Assembly: GCF_003665095.1 (NCBI RefSeq)
Contig: NZ_RCHV01000002.1
Coordinates: forward strand, 6,368,501-6,432,500
DNA length: 64,000 nucleotides
Reading direction: 5' to 3'
Origin: Streptomyces sp. Z26
GTDB taxonomy: Bacteria; Actinomycetota; Actinomycetes; Streptomycetales; Streptomycetaceae
In this document: positions 53,332-61,248 of the stretch, one piece after another
Layout: each line of letters opens with the position of its first letter
How positions within the stretch are numbered: the stretch's first letter is position 1
Position numbers and translations under genes: made by a program
The notes under the pieces: generated by a model
Seen by the model: only the letters and a program-made list of their open reading frames with translations
Databases searched by the model: none
What the model was told of the DNA's origin: nothing

Positions 53332-54066
53332 TCAGAAGGCGAGTCGGAAGATGCCGGCGGCGAGCGCCGCCCCGATCAGTGGGCCCGCCACGGGGACCCA
53401 GGCGTAGCCCCAGTCGGAGGTGCCCTTGTGCGGGATGGGCAGCACCGCGTGCGCGAGGCGGGGGCCCAGGTCGCGGGCGGGGTTGATGGCGTAGCCCGTC
53501 GGCCCGCCGAGGGACAGGCCGATGCCGACGACGACGAACGCCACCATCAGCACCGCCGTACCGGACTCGCCCAGCCCCTTCGTCAGCCCGAACGCGAGCA
53601 GCGGCAGCACGAGCGCGACGGTCGCGACGACCTCGGTCAGCAGGTTCGCCACCGGGTTCCGGATCTCCGGGATGGTGGAGAAGATGCCGAGCGTCGGCTG
53701 CGCGTGCTTCGTGTCGGAGTTGGCGGCGAACTGCGCGAAGTAGACCACCCAGGTCAGTACGGCCCCGATGAACGCGCCGACCAGCTGCCCCGCGACGTAC
53801 ACCGGCACCTTGCCCCACCCGCCGCCGTCCATCGCGATGCCCAGCGTCACCGCCGGGTTGAGGTGCCCGCCGGACAGCGGCGCGGCGGTGTACGCACCGG
53901 CTAGGACGCCGAAGCCCCAGCCGAACGCGATGACGATCCAGCCTGAGTCCTTCGCCTTCGAGTGCCGGAGGGTGACGGCGGCGCAGACGCCCGCGCCGAA
54001 GAGGATCAGGATCGCGGTGCCGATGACCTCCCCCGCGAAGATGTCCCCGTTCGAGAATTGCTCCAT
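53332..54066 (-). CDS. glpF: Glycerol facilitator (MIP/aquaporin family)
   Basis: A 244-residue protein with six membrane helices and the two half-helices carrying NPA motifs: SGGHLNPAVTLG and GYAINPARDLG. The residue after the second NPA, Arg then Asp, is typical of glycerol-permeating aquaglyceroporins. It allows passive glycerol entry, and GlpK traps it as glycerol 3-phosphate. The ATG at 54066 has AGGGAG 5 nt upstream. A vegetative promoter with a central palindrome (54208-54236) and a long hairpin leader precede it, suggesting substrate-responsive control. Confidence 0.95.
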   Translation of the reverse strand: MEQFSNGDIFAGEVIGTAILILFGAGVCAAVTLRHSKAKDSGWIVIAFGWGFGVLAGAYTAAPLSGGHLNPAVTLGIAMDGGGWGKVPVYVAGQLVGAFIGAVLTWVVYFAQFAANSDTKHAQPTLGIFSTIPEIRNPVANLLTEVVATVALVLPLLAFGLTKGLGESGTAVLMVAFVVVGIGLSLGGPTGYAINPARDLGPRLAHAVLPIPHKGTSDWGYAWVPVAGPLIGAALAAGIFRLAF

Positions 54067-54149
54067 AGCGGCTCCCTAGTGCCCTCGCCCGGGGTGGCGG
54101 CCCCGGACGTCCCTGAAGGGTGATTGCGCGCGTGGTCGCGGAACGGCCG

Positions 54150-54184
54150 CGGGCGGGGACGCCGGTGTCCGCCGTCCCCGCCCG
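54150..54184 (-). repeat. Leader hairpin upstream of glpF
   Basis: CGGGCGGGGACG (54150-54161) pairs perfectly with CGTCCCCGCCCG (54173-54184), loop 11 nt. It lies within the predicted 135-nt leader of glpFK, about 85-118 nt before the start. It could be an mRNA structure, an attenuator, or a second operator. Confidence 0.45.
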
Positions 54185-54207
54185 GCCGCCGCGTCGAGCG
54201 TGGACGC

Positions 54208-54236
54208 AGTGTTCATCCCGTCTGACGGGCCGTCAA
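54208..54236 (-). promoter_or_regulatory. glpF promoter with operator-like palindrome
   Basis: On the minus strand, TTGACG (54236-54231) and AACACT (54213-54208) are spaced 17 bp. Within the spacer is the palindrome CCCGTC-T-GACGGG (54217-54229). An IclR-type repressor such as GylR bound there would block RNA polymerase. The repressor gene itself is not in the window. Confidence 0.6.
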
Positions 54237-54337
54237 GACACCGGGCGGGCCCGGCCCGGCGCGGCCGGCGCGGCCGTCGCGGACGGAAGTCGGCCCGAGC
54301 ACGAACCGGCGCCGGGAAACCGGCGTCCCTTGTAGGT

Positions 54338-54382
54338 GACGGCGGCGCCGGGGCCGACGGGGGTGGTTCCGGCGCCGCCGTC
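54338..54382 (-). terminator. Strong hairpin after the VanX-like gene
   Basis: GACGGCGGCGCCGG (54338-54351) pairs perfectly over 14 bp with CCGGCGCCGCCGTC (54369-54382), loop 17 nt. It is 48 bp past the VanX-like stop and 100 bp before the glpF promoter, separating the two units in a 363-bp gap that holds no gene. Confidence 0.7.
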
Positions 54383-54429
54383 GTACGCGTGGGGGAGGCG
54401 GTACGGGAGGACCCGCGCGACCCCCGCCG

Positions 54430-55332
54430 TCAGCGCCCGCCCAGGGAGCGGCGCGAGACCGGGAAGTCGAAGTACGTGTCGGGGAACGTCTCCGGCGTGA
54501 ACGTGTAGTGCCACCACTCGGCCGCGTAGTTCTCGAAGCCCACCGCCTCCAGCCCGCGCTTGAGCAGCAGCCGGTTGGCGCGCTGCTCGCCCCTGATCCG
54601 GGGGTCGAGGGTGTGCGACAGGGTGTCGAAGCAGTCGTAACCGGTGCCCATGTCCAGGGAGTTGTCCGGGAAACGCAGCTCCCGCGGCGCGTAGCACGGC
54701 GTCAGCGGCTCCCCGGGCACGTACGGGCGGGTGGGCAGTCCCGGGAGCCGTACGAGCGTCAGGTCGACGGTGCTGCCGCGGCTGTGCCCCGACCGCTCCG
54801 CGATGTAACCGTCCTCGAACAGCCGGGACTTGTCGACGCGCGGGTAGAACTCGCCCTTCATCCGCTGGTCGTCCAGGTCCTCCGCCCAGCGCACGAAGTG
54901 GTCGACGGCGCGCTGCGGGCGGTAGCAGTCGTACACCTTCAACGTGTAGCCCTGCCGCAGGAACTGCCGCTGCGCCGTGCGCAGGGCGCGGGCCGCGTCC
55001 CGGGTGAGGAGGCACAGCGGCTGGCGGTAGCCGTCGACGCGTTCGCCGACGAAGTCGTGGCGGGTGAAGTAGCGGATCTCCTGGCGGACCGTCGGGGCCA
55101 CGTCGCGCAGCGCCACGAACTCCCGGGGCGCCCGCGGCTCCCCGGCACGGCTCGTACCACCCGCCCCGTCCCGGGCGGTCGACGCCGTGGCGGCGCCCGC
55201 CGGAGCGGGGGTGAGGGACGCGAGCAGGGCGGCGGCGGTCGCGCCGAGCGCGAGACGGCGCAGCACACGGGCGACGGACGGGACGGCGGAGGCGGCGGGG
55301 GAGCGGCCCGCGAGGGGCAGGGGACGAGGCAT
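54430..55332 (-). CDS. Secreted VanX-like D-Ala-D-Ala dipeptidase (M15 family)
   Basis: A 300-residue protein with a signal peptide (basic start, then LALGATAAALLASLTPAPAGA, cleavage after AGA-like site near residue 49). The mature part holds the M15D zinc site: SGHSRGSTVDLTL (His and Asp ligands) and AEWWHYTF (catalytic Glu and third His ligand). The conserved ARG of VanX proteins appears in DCYRPQRAV. Vancomycin-resistance VanX is cytosolic; secreted homologues like this one probably trim peptidoglycan peptides. The ATG at 55332 has no good Shine-Dalgarno; a GTG 6 nt upstream is also possible. No vanHA genes are nearby. Confidence 0.87.
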   Translation of the reverse strand: MPRPLPLAGRSPAASAVPSVARVLRRLALGATAAALLASLTPAPAGAATASTARDGAGGTSRAGEPRAPREFVALRDVAPTVRQEIRYFTRHDFVGERVDGYRQPLCLLTRDAARALRTAQRQFLRQGYTLKVYDCYRPQRAVDHFVRWAEDLDDQRMKGEFYPRVDKSRLFEDGYIAERSGHSRGSTVDLTLVRLPGLPTRPYVPGEPLTPCYAPRELRFPDNSLDMGTGYDCFDTLSHTLDPRIRGEQRANRLLLKRGLEAVGFENYAAEWWHYTFTPETFPDTYFDFPVSRRSLGGR

Positions 55333-55409
55333 CCCCACTGCCTACCGCAGCCGCCCCCCGCGCGGAAGAGGCACGACGTACGCACCCCCGCCGCCGCCCC
55401 GTACGTACG

Positions 55410-57749
55410 TCAGCCGCGCACCCGCAGCGGGTAGTCCACCCGGCGGCCGTCCTCCCGCGTCACCACCGGCGCGCCGTCGTCCGCCACCCGCACGGTCAGC
55501 CGTTCGGCCTCGGGCACCTCCCAGCCGTCCCCCGCGTCCCGTATCAGCAGACCCGTGCCGCTGCGCCCCCGCGCCGGGGTCCACACCTCCAGCTCGATCC
55601 CGCCGTCCGCCCCCACCACCGGGATCGCCGCCCCCGCGCGCGCCAGCACCGGCACCCGCCCCAGCGGCGCGTCCAGCTCCACGCGCGCGGGCCCCTCGTA
55701 CGCCCGCCCCGTCGCCGTGTCGTACCAGCGCCCGCGCGGCAGCCGTACGGAACGCCGCCGCGCCCCCTTCTCCAGCACCGGCGCCACCAGCAGCGCGTCC
55801 CCCAGCAGGAACGCGTCGTCGCAGTCGCGCAGCGCCCGGTCCCGGGAGTGCTGCCACCACAGCGGACGCACGTACGGGGCGCCCGTACGGTGCGCGAGAT
55901 GCGCCAGCGTCACGAAGTACGGCAGCAGCTCCTCCCGGCGGGCGAGCGCGGCCCGCGCGCCCTCCAGCACCTCCGGGCCGAACTCCCACGGCTCGCGCCG
56001 CCCCGCCAGCTTCGCCGCGTGCGTACGGAACAGCGGCAGATAAGCGCCGAGTTGGAACCAGCGCAGGTACAGCTCCGGCGACGGCGTCCCCGTGAAGCCC
56101 CCCACGTCCGGCCCCGAGTACGGCACGCCGCACAACCCCAGCCCGAGCGCCAGCGACAGCGACGCCCGCAACCCCGACCAGCCCGTCGTCACATCCCCCG
56201 AACAGGCGCCGCCGTACCGCTGCATGCCCGCCCAGCCGGACCGCGAGAAGAGGAACGGGCGCTGCTCCGGACGCAGTTCGAGCAGCCCGTGGTACGCCGC
56301 CTCCGCCATCGCCAGCCCGTACACGTTGTGCGCCTCCCGGTGGTCGCCACCGCGCCCCTCCAGCGCGTGCCGGGACGAACGCGGCAGCGTCGGTTCGCCG
56401 AACGCGGCGAACGACGTGGGCTCGTTCAGGTCGTGCCACACCCCGGCGAAGCCCTGCGCCAGCCGCTCCGCGTACAGCTGCCCCCACCACTTGCGCACCT
56501 TCGGGTCCGTGAAGTCGGGGAACGCCGTACGGCCCGGCCACGTCACGCCGTGCACCTCACGGCCCCGCCCGTCGCGCACGAAGGCGTCCACGGCGGTCCC
56601 CGCGTCGTACACCGCGTCGCCCGGCTCGGCCTTCACCGCCGGGTCGACGATCGACACCAACCGCGTGCCCCGCCCGCGCAGTTCGGACGCCAGCCCCGGC
56701 AGGTCCGGGAAGCGCCGCCGGTCGACGGTGAACACGCGGTGCCCGTCGAGGTGGTCGATGTCCAGGTGCAGCGCCCGCAGCGGCAGCCCCCGCTCCCGGT
56801 ACCCGGCGGCGATCCGGCGTACCTCCCGTTCCGTGCCGAAGCCCCACCGCGCGTGCTGGTGCCCCAGCGCCCAGTGCGGGGGGAGCGCGGGAGCGCCGGT
56901 CAGCGCCGTCCAGCCGCGCAGGACACGCGCGGGCGCCCCGGCCACCACCCAGTACCGCAGCGGGCCGCCACTCATCCGCAGCTCGCACCGGCCCGGCCGG
57001 TCGTGGCCCGAACCGGCGCCGACGTCACCCTGGCGCAACTGCACCCGGCCGTCCCAGCTGTTGTCGTGGAACACCAGATGACTGCCCGCGTCCGCGACGA
57101 CGAACTGCACCGGCATCGTGATGTACAGCGGGTCGTCACCCCGCTCGAACGGGCCCGGCCCCGTGTTCCACAGCCGGTACGTGCCGTCCGGCAGCCGCGG
57201 CCCCGCCGTACGGCCGCCGAGCCCGAAGAACCGCGCGTCCGGCGCCACCCGCGAACGCTGCACCCAGCGCGTCACCGAGGACCCGTCCTCCGGCCCCCAC
57301 CAGCACGGCGGCAGATCGCTGCGCAGCACCGCGCCACCCGGCGTACGCAGCTCCACCGCCCCGAACCGCGACACCGTCACCATGACCCGCTCGGACACCA
57401 CCCGCCAGCCGCCGTCCATGTCCGGCTCCAGCCCGGCCCGCGGATCGGGCTCCGGGCAGCCGCCCGCCAGCGCGTACGACGGCTCCGGCCCGGCCCCGTC
57501 CCAGCCGCAGAACACCGCGCCGCCCACGGCCACCCGCACCCGCAGCGACGACCGCGCGAAGTGGATCACCCCGCCCCCGGGGCGCGGCTCCGCGCCCCGC
57601 GCGGGACCCGGCACGCGGGCACGTTCGGGGCGGGTACGGGGGAGACCGTCCGCGTCCGTACGGCTGCGGCGCCACGCGGACCGGAGGGCACGTACGCCCT
57701 GAGCCGCGCCCACCACTCTTGCCGACCGCACCAGGCCACGCGCATCCAT
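55410..57749 (-). CDS. Glycoside hydrolase family 31 alpha-glycosidase
   Basis: A 779-residue enzyme. The N-terminal beta-sandwich (about 60-270) contains RFFGLGGRTAGPRLPDGTYR; the (beta/alpha)8 barrel starts near 285 (PPHWALGHQHARWGFGTE). The nucleophile is Asp440 in WHDLNEPTSF, and the acid/base aspartate is in YGGACSGDVTTGW. Family 31 members split terminal alpha-glucosides or alpha-xylosides. There is no signal peptide; the basic N-terminus (about 50 residues) looks disordered, so it is probably cytoplasmic. The chosen ATG at 57749 has CAGGCT at 7 nt as a possible -10. No sugar transporter is adjacent. Confidence 0.9.
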   Translation of the reverse strand: MDARGLVRSARVVGAAQGVRALRSAWRRSRTDADGLPRTRPERARVPGPARGAEPRPGGGVIHFARSSLRVRVAVGGAVFCGWDGAGPEPSYALAGGCPEPDPRAGLEPDMDGGWRVVSERVMVTVSRFGAVELRTPGGAVLRSDLPPCWWGPEDGSSVTRWVQRSRVAPDARFFGLGGRTAGPRLPDGTYRLWNTGPGPFERGDDPLYITMPVQFVVADAGSHLVFHDNSWDGRVQLRQGDVGAGSGHDRPGRCELRMSGGPLRYWVVAGAPARVLRGWTALTGAPALPPHWALGHQHARWGFGTEREVRRIAAGYRERGLPLRALHLDIDHLDGHRVFTVDRRRFPDLPGLASELRGRGTRLVSIVDPAVKAEPGDAVYDAGTAVDAFVRDGRGREVHGVTWPGRTAFPDFTDPKVRKWWGQLYAERLAQGFAGVWHDLNEPTSFAAFGEPTLPRSSRHALEGRGGDHREAHNVYGLAMAEAAYHGLLELRPEQRPFLFSRSGWAGMQRYGGACSGDVTTGWSGLRASLSLALGLGLCGVPYSGPDVGGFTGTPSPELYLRWFQLGAYLPLFRTHAAKLAGRREPWEFGPEVLEGARAALARREELLPYFVTLAHLAHRTGAPYVRPLWWQHSRDRALRDCDDAFLLGDALLVAPVLEKGARRRSVRLPRGRWYDTATGRAYEGPARVELDAPLGRVPVLARAGAAIPVVGADGGIELEVWTPARGRSGTGLLIRDAGDGWEVPEAERLTVRVADDGAPVVTREDGRRVDYPLRVRG

Positions 57750-58096
57750 GCTGCTCAGCCTGCCATTCGCGACGATCCGGTGGAGCATCGTTCAACGTGC
57801 GTTCACCCACGTCTCGCCTGGGCGCCGCTTTCCGGCCGAGGTGTCCGCCTGCCCAGTGGCAAATCTCCAGAACTCCGAGGCCCCGCACGGTACTTCGGGC
57901 CGGGCGCCCACCCGGCACCCCGCCCCCGTACGGCAACGTGCCCCGCCACCGCGCCGTACACACCCCCCGGCGACCGGCTTCGCCACTGGTGCCCGCCACG
58001 GTCACATGGCATCGTCCTGCCTACCGCCGGGCACGCGCACACCCCAGCACGTGCGCGGAAGCCGACGCACACGACGCGTACCAGCCGGGAGCCGCC
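57750..58096. other. Intergenic region between divergent genes
   Basis: This 347-bp stretch separates the divergent GH31 and acetoacetate-CoA ligase genes and must hold both promoters. I see no gene, no clear -35/-10 pair, and no strong hairpin. The near-repeat GTTCAACGTGCGTTCAC sits at about 57788-57806, close to the GH31 start. Confidence 0.5.
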
Positions 58097-60181
58097 ATGA
58101 CCGCAGCGCACCACACCCCGTCCCCCGAGGAAGCCGCGACAGGCACGACAGGCACGACTGCCGCGGACACCGGGGGCGCCGCCCCCACGGAGGGCACGGC
58201 CCCGGAGCCGCTCTGGCGCCCCGGACCGGAACGGGTGGACGGCGCGCGGATCACCGCCTTCCACGCCTGGGCCGCCCGACAGCACGGCGCCCCCGCCCCC
58301 GTACCCGGCGACCCGGAGGCCGACTACGCGGCGCTGCACGCCTGGTCCGTACGCGAGCTGCCCGCGTTCTGGCAGGCCGTCACCGAATGGTTCGACGTAC
58401 GCTTCGGCAGCCCGTACGAGACGGTGCTCGCCGACCGCGCCATGCCCGGCGCCCGCTGGTTCCCCGGCGCCACCCTCAACTACGCCGAACACGCCCTGCG
58501 CGCCGCCGAGGACCCCGCGCGCGCCGACGAGCCCGCGCTCCTGCACGTCGACGAACGCCACCGGCCCGAACCCGTCACCTGGGCCGAACTGCGCCGCCAG
58601 GTCGGCTCCCTCGCCGCCGAACTGCGCCGCCTCGGCGTACGCCCCGGCGACCGCGTCAGCGGCTACCTGCCCAACATCCCGCAGGCCGCCGTCGCCTTCC
58701 TCGCCACCGCCGCCGTGGGCGCCGTCTGGACCTCCTGCGCGCCCGACTTCGGCGCGCGCAGCGTCCTCGACCGCTTCCAGCAGGTCGAACCCACCGTCCT
58801 GTTCACCGTCGACGGCTACCGCTACGGCGGCAAGGAGCACGACCGCACCGCCACCGTCGCCGAACTGCGCCGCGAACTCCCCGGCCTCCGCGCGGTCGTC
58901 CACGTCCCGCTGCTCGGCACCCCCGCCCCCGACGGCGCCCTGGAATGGTCCGCGCTGACCGCCGCCGACACCGAACCGGAGTTCACCCGCGTCCCCTTCG
59001 ACCACCCCCTCTGGGTCCTCTACTCCTCCGGCACCACCGGCCTCCCCAAGGCCATCGTCCAGTCCCAGGGCGGCATCCTCGTCGAACACCTCAAGCAGCT
59101 CGGCCTGCACTGCGACCTCGGCCCCGGCGACCGGTTCTTCTGGTACACCTCCACCGGCTGGATGATGTGGAACTTCCTCGTCTCCGGCCTCCTCGCCGGC
59201 TGCACCGTCGTCCTCTACGACGGCAGCCCCGGCCACCCCGACACCGGCGCCCAGTGGCGCGTCGCGGAACTCACCGGCGCCACCGTCTACGGCACCTCCG
59301 CCGCGTACGTCATGGCCTGCCGCAAGGCGGGCGTCCAACCGCGCCGCGACCACGACCTGTCCCGCCTCAAGTGCGTCGCCACCACCGGCTCACCGCTGCC
59401 CCCCGACGGCTTCCGCTGGCTGCACGACGCCGTCTCCGACGACCTGTGGACCGCCTCCGTCAGCGGCGGCACCGACGTGTGCTCCTGCTTCGCCGGAGCC
59501 GTGCCCACGCTCCCCGTCCACACCGGCGAACTCCAGGCGCCCTGCCTCGGCACTGACCTCCGCTCCTGGGACCCCGCCGGGAACGACCTCACGGACGAGG
59601 TCGGGGAGCTGGTCGTCGTCAACCCCATGCCGTCCATGCCGATCCGCTTCTGGAACGACCCCGACGGCGAGCGCTACCGCGAGAGCTACTTCGACACCTA
59701 CCCCGGCGTCTGGAGGCACGGCGACTGGACGACCCTGACCTCCCGCAACACCGTGGTCATCCACGGCCGTTCGGACTCCACCCTGAACCGCCAGGGCGTC
59801 CGCATGGGCTCCGCCGACATCTACGAGGCCGTCGAACGCCTCCCCGAGATCCGCGAGTCCCTCGTCATCGGCGTCGAACAGCGCGACGGCGGCTACTGGA
59901 TGCCCCTCTTCGTCCACCTCGCCCCCGGCGCGACCCTCGACGACACCCTCCGCGACCGCATCCGGACCACCATCCGGCAGTCCCTCTCACCCCGCCACGT
60001 ACCGGACGAGGTCATCGAGGTCCCCGCCGTCCCGCACACCCTCACCGGCAAGCGGCTGGAGGTCCCCGTCAAGCGCCTCCTCCAGGGCACACGCCTGGAG
60101 AAGGCCGTCAACCCCGGCTCCGTGGACGACGTCGAACTCCTCCGCTTCTACGCCGACCTGGCCGCCGGACGCCCCGCCTGA
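58097..60181 (+). CDS. Acetoacetate-CoA ligase
   Basis: A 694-residue adenylate-forming enzyme of the length usual for acetoacetyl-CoA synthetase. The N-terminal PEPLWRPGPERVDGARITAF and FPGATLNYAEHAL stretches mark this subgroup, along with the AMP-binding loop LYSSGTTGLPKAIVQS and the C-terminal HGRSDSTLNRQGVRMG. It converts acetoacetate, CoA and ATP to acetoacetyl-CoA in the cytoplasm. The lysine in HTLTGKRLEVPVKRLL may be acetylated, as known for AcsA-type enzymes. The ATG at 58097 has GGGAG at about 6 nt; the first 35 residues are Thr/Ala-rich and probably disordered. Confidence 0.93.
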   Translation: MTAAHHTPSPEEAATGTTGTTAADTGGAAPTEGTAPEPLWRPGPERVDGARITAFHAWAARQHGAPAPVPGDPEADYAALHAWSVRELPAFWQAVTEWFDVRFGSPYETVLADRAMPGARWFPGATLNYAEHALRAAEDPARADEPALLHVDERHRPEPVTWAELRRQVGSLAAELRRLGVRPGDRVSGYLPNIPQAAVAFLATAAVGAVWTSCAPDFGARSVLDRFQQVEPTVLFTVDGYRYGGKEHDRTATVAELRRELPGLRAVVHVPLLGTPAPDGALEWSALTAADTEPEFTRVPFDHPLWVLYSSGTTGLPKAIVQSQGGILVEHLKQLGLHCDLGPGDRFFWYTSTGWMMWNFLVSGLLAGCTVVLYDGSPGHPDTGAQWRVAELTGATVYGTSAAYVMACRKAGVQPRRDHDLSRLKCVATTGSPLPPDGFRWLHDAVSDDLWTASVSGGTDVCSCFAGAVPTLPVHTGELQAPCLGTDLRSWDPAGNDLTDEVGELVVVNPMPSMPIRFWNDPDGERYRESYFDTYPGVWRHGDWTTLTSRNTVVIHGRSDSTLNRQGVRMGSADIYEAVERLPEIRESLVIGVEQRDGGYWMPLFVHLAPGATLDDTLRDRIRTTIRQSLSPRHVPDEVIEVPAVPHTLTGKRLEVPVKRLLQGTRLEKAVNPGSVDDVELLRFYADLAAGRPA

Positions 60182-60269
60182 GCCCGGCCGTACGACGGGA
60201 GGAACCGGTTGTCAGACCCCTCGGCTACGTTGAGTGAGTGCCGTGAGCCGTACGTGACGAGGGGGAGCC

Positions 60270-61199
60270 GTGACCCACACCAGGAGCCGCAGGCGGAGCC
60301 AGTTCCGCGCGCTGCGCCGCGAAGCACCCAGCACCGTGGCGGTGCTGGCGGCACCCGCCGACTTCGCGGCCATGCGCGCGTACAGGTCCTTCACCTTCCG
60401 TGACCACCGGGCGTACCTGCGCCGTACGGAGACGCTGCTGCGCGCCCTCGCGCGCCAGGGCGTCACCACCCGCGTCACCTGCTTCGACCCAGCGGACTAC
60501 GCGCTGTTCTGCGACGGCGCCCGCCTCGACCCGGACTCCCCGGAGAGCCGCAGCCGGTACGTGGCGGAGATCGCCGCCACCGGCACCACCGTCCCCTACG
60601 CCGGACAGCGCATCGACGACCTGGTGCCGCTGCTCACCGGCACCCAGGCGGGCAGGCGCACCTGGCAGGACGTGGCGGAGCTGCTGGCGTGCGCGGACAC
60701 CGACGACCGCCCGTCCACCGGACCGCCAACCGCGCGCGGGCACGCCGCGTTCCGCCGCGCGGCCGACGCGCTCAACGCACTGCTGGAGTACGCCGGGACC
60801 GGCCGGCACCACCTGGTGTGCAGCGTCCACGTCACCGGCGGTGGGCCGCTCTCCGCCGCGCTCACCGTCGTCCGCACCCACGACGGCCTGCTCCGCATGA
60901 CCGACACGGACGCCCTGCTGCTGTGCGGCGTCCTGGCCGCGGGCCTGGCGACCGGCAGCCCCGGCGGGATCGTGCTCCGCACCGGCCGCGTCCCGCCGTC
61001 CGGACCCCCGGGCGCCGGGACCGTACGCGGCTGGAGCGTCCGGGACGGATGGCTGCGGCCGCTCACCGAGGCCGAGGTGTTCGCGGCGTACTGCACGGAC
61101 GCCGACACCGGCGAGCCGGTGCCACCCGAGCCGGACGTCGAGTACGCGCCCGGATACGCCCTGCCCCGCCCCCGACCGGGCGGGGGCGGACACCGCTGA
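60270..61199 (+). CDS. Conserved hypothetical protein, 309 aa
   Basis: A soluble Arg/Ala-rich protein starting VTHTRSRRRSQF. I do not recognise the family. It has an alpha/beta-like N-terminal half (VAVLAAPADFAAMRAYRSF, FRDHRAYLRRTETLLRALAR, TRVTCFDPADYALFCDGAR), suggesting a nucleotide- or sugar-binding fold, and a beta-rich second half. There is no signal peptide or membrane helix. The GTG at 60270 follows GAGGGGGAG at 4-6 nt. A -10-like TACGTT at 60228-60233 lies upstream. It is 88 bp after the ligase gene and converges with ptsI. Confidence 0.65.
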   Translation: MTHTRSRRRSQFRALRREAPSTVAVLAAPADFAAMRAYRSFTFRDHRAYLRRTETLLRALARQGVTTRVTCFDPADYALFCDGARLDPDSPESRSRYVAEIAATGTTVPYAGQRIDDLVPLLTGTQAGRRTWQDVAELLACADTDDRPSTGPPTARGHAAFRRAADALNALLEYAGTGRHHLVCSVHVTGGGPLSAALTVVRTHDGLLRMTDTDALLLCGVLAAGLATGSPGGIVLRTGRVPPSGPPGAGTVRGWSVRDGWLRPLTEAEVFAAYCTDADTGEPVPPEPDVEYAPGYALPRPRPGGGGHR

Positions 61200-61248
61200 C
61201 GGCGCCCGCCCCGTGGCCGCCGTGGCGCGAACGCCCGGCGGCCCGCGC

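Noticed and set aside
54430..55332. Vancomycin-resistance cluster
   Set aside because: The VanX-like protein has a signal peptide and no vanH, vanA or vanRS neighbours, so a cell-wall role is more likely.
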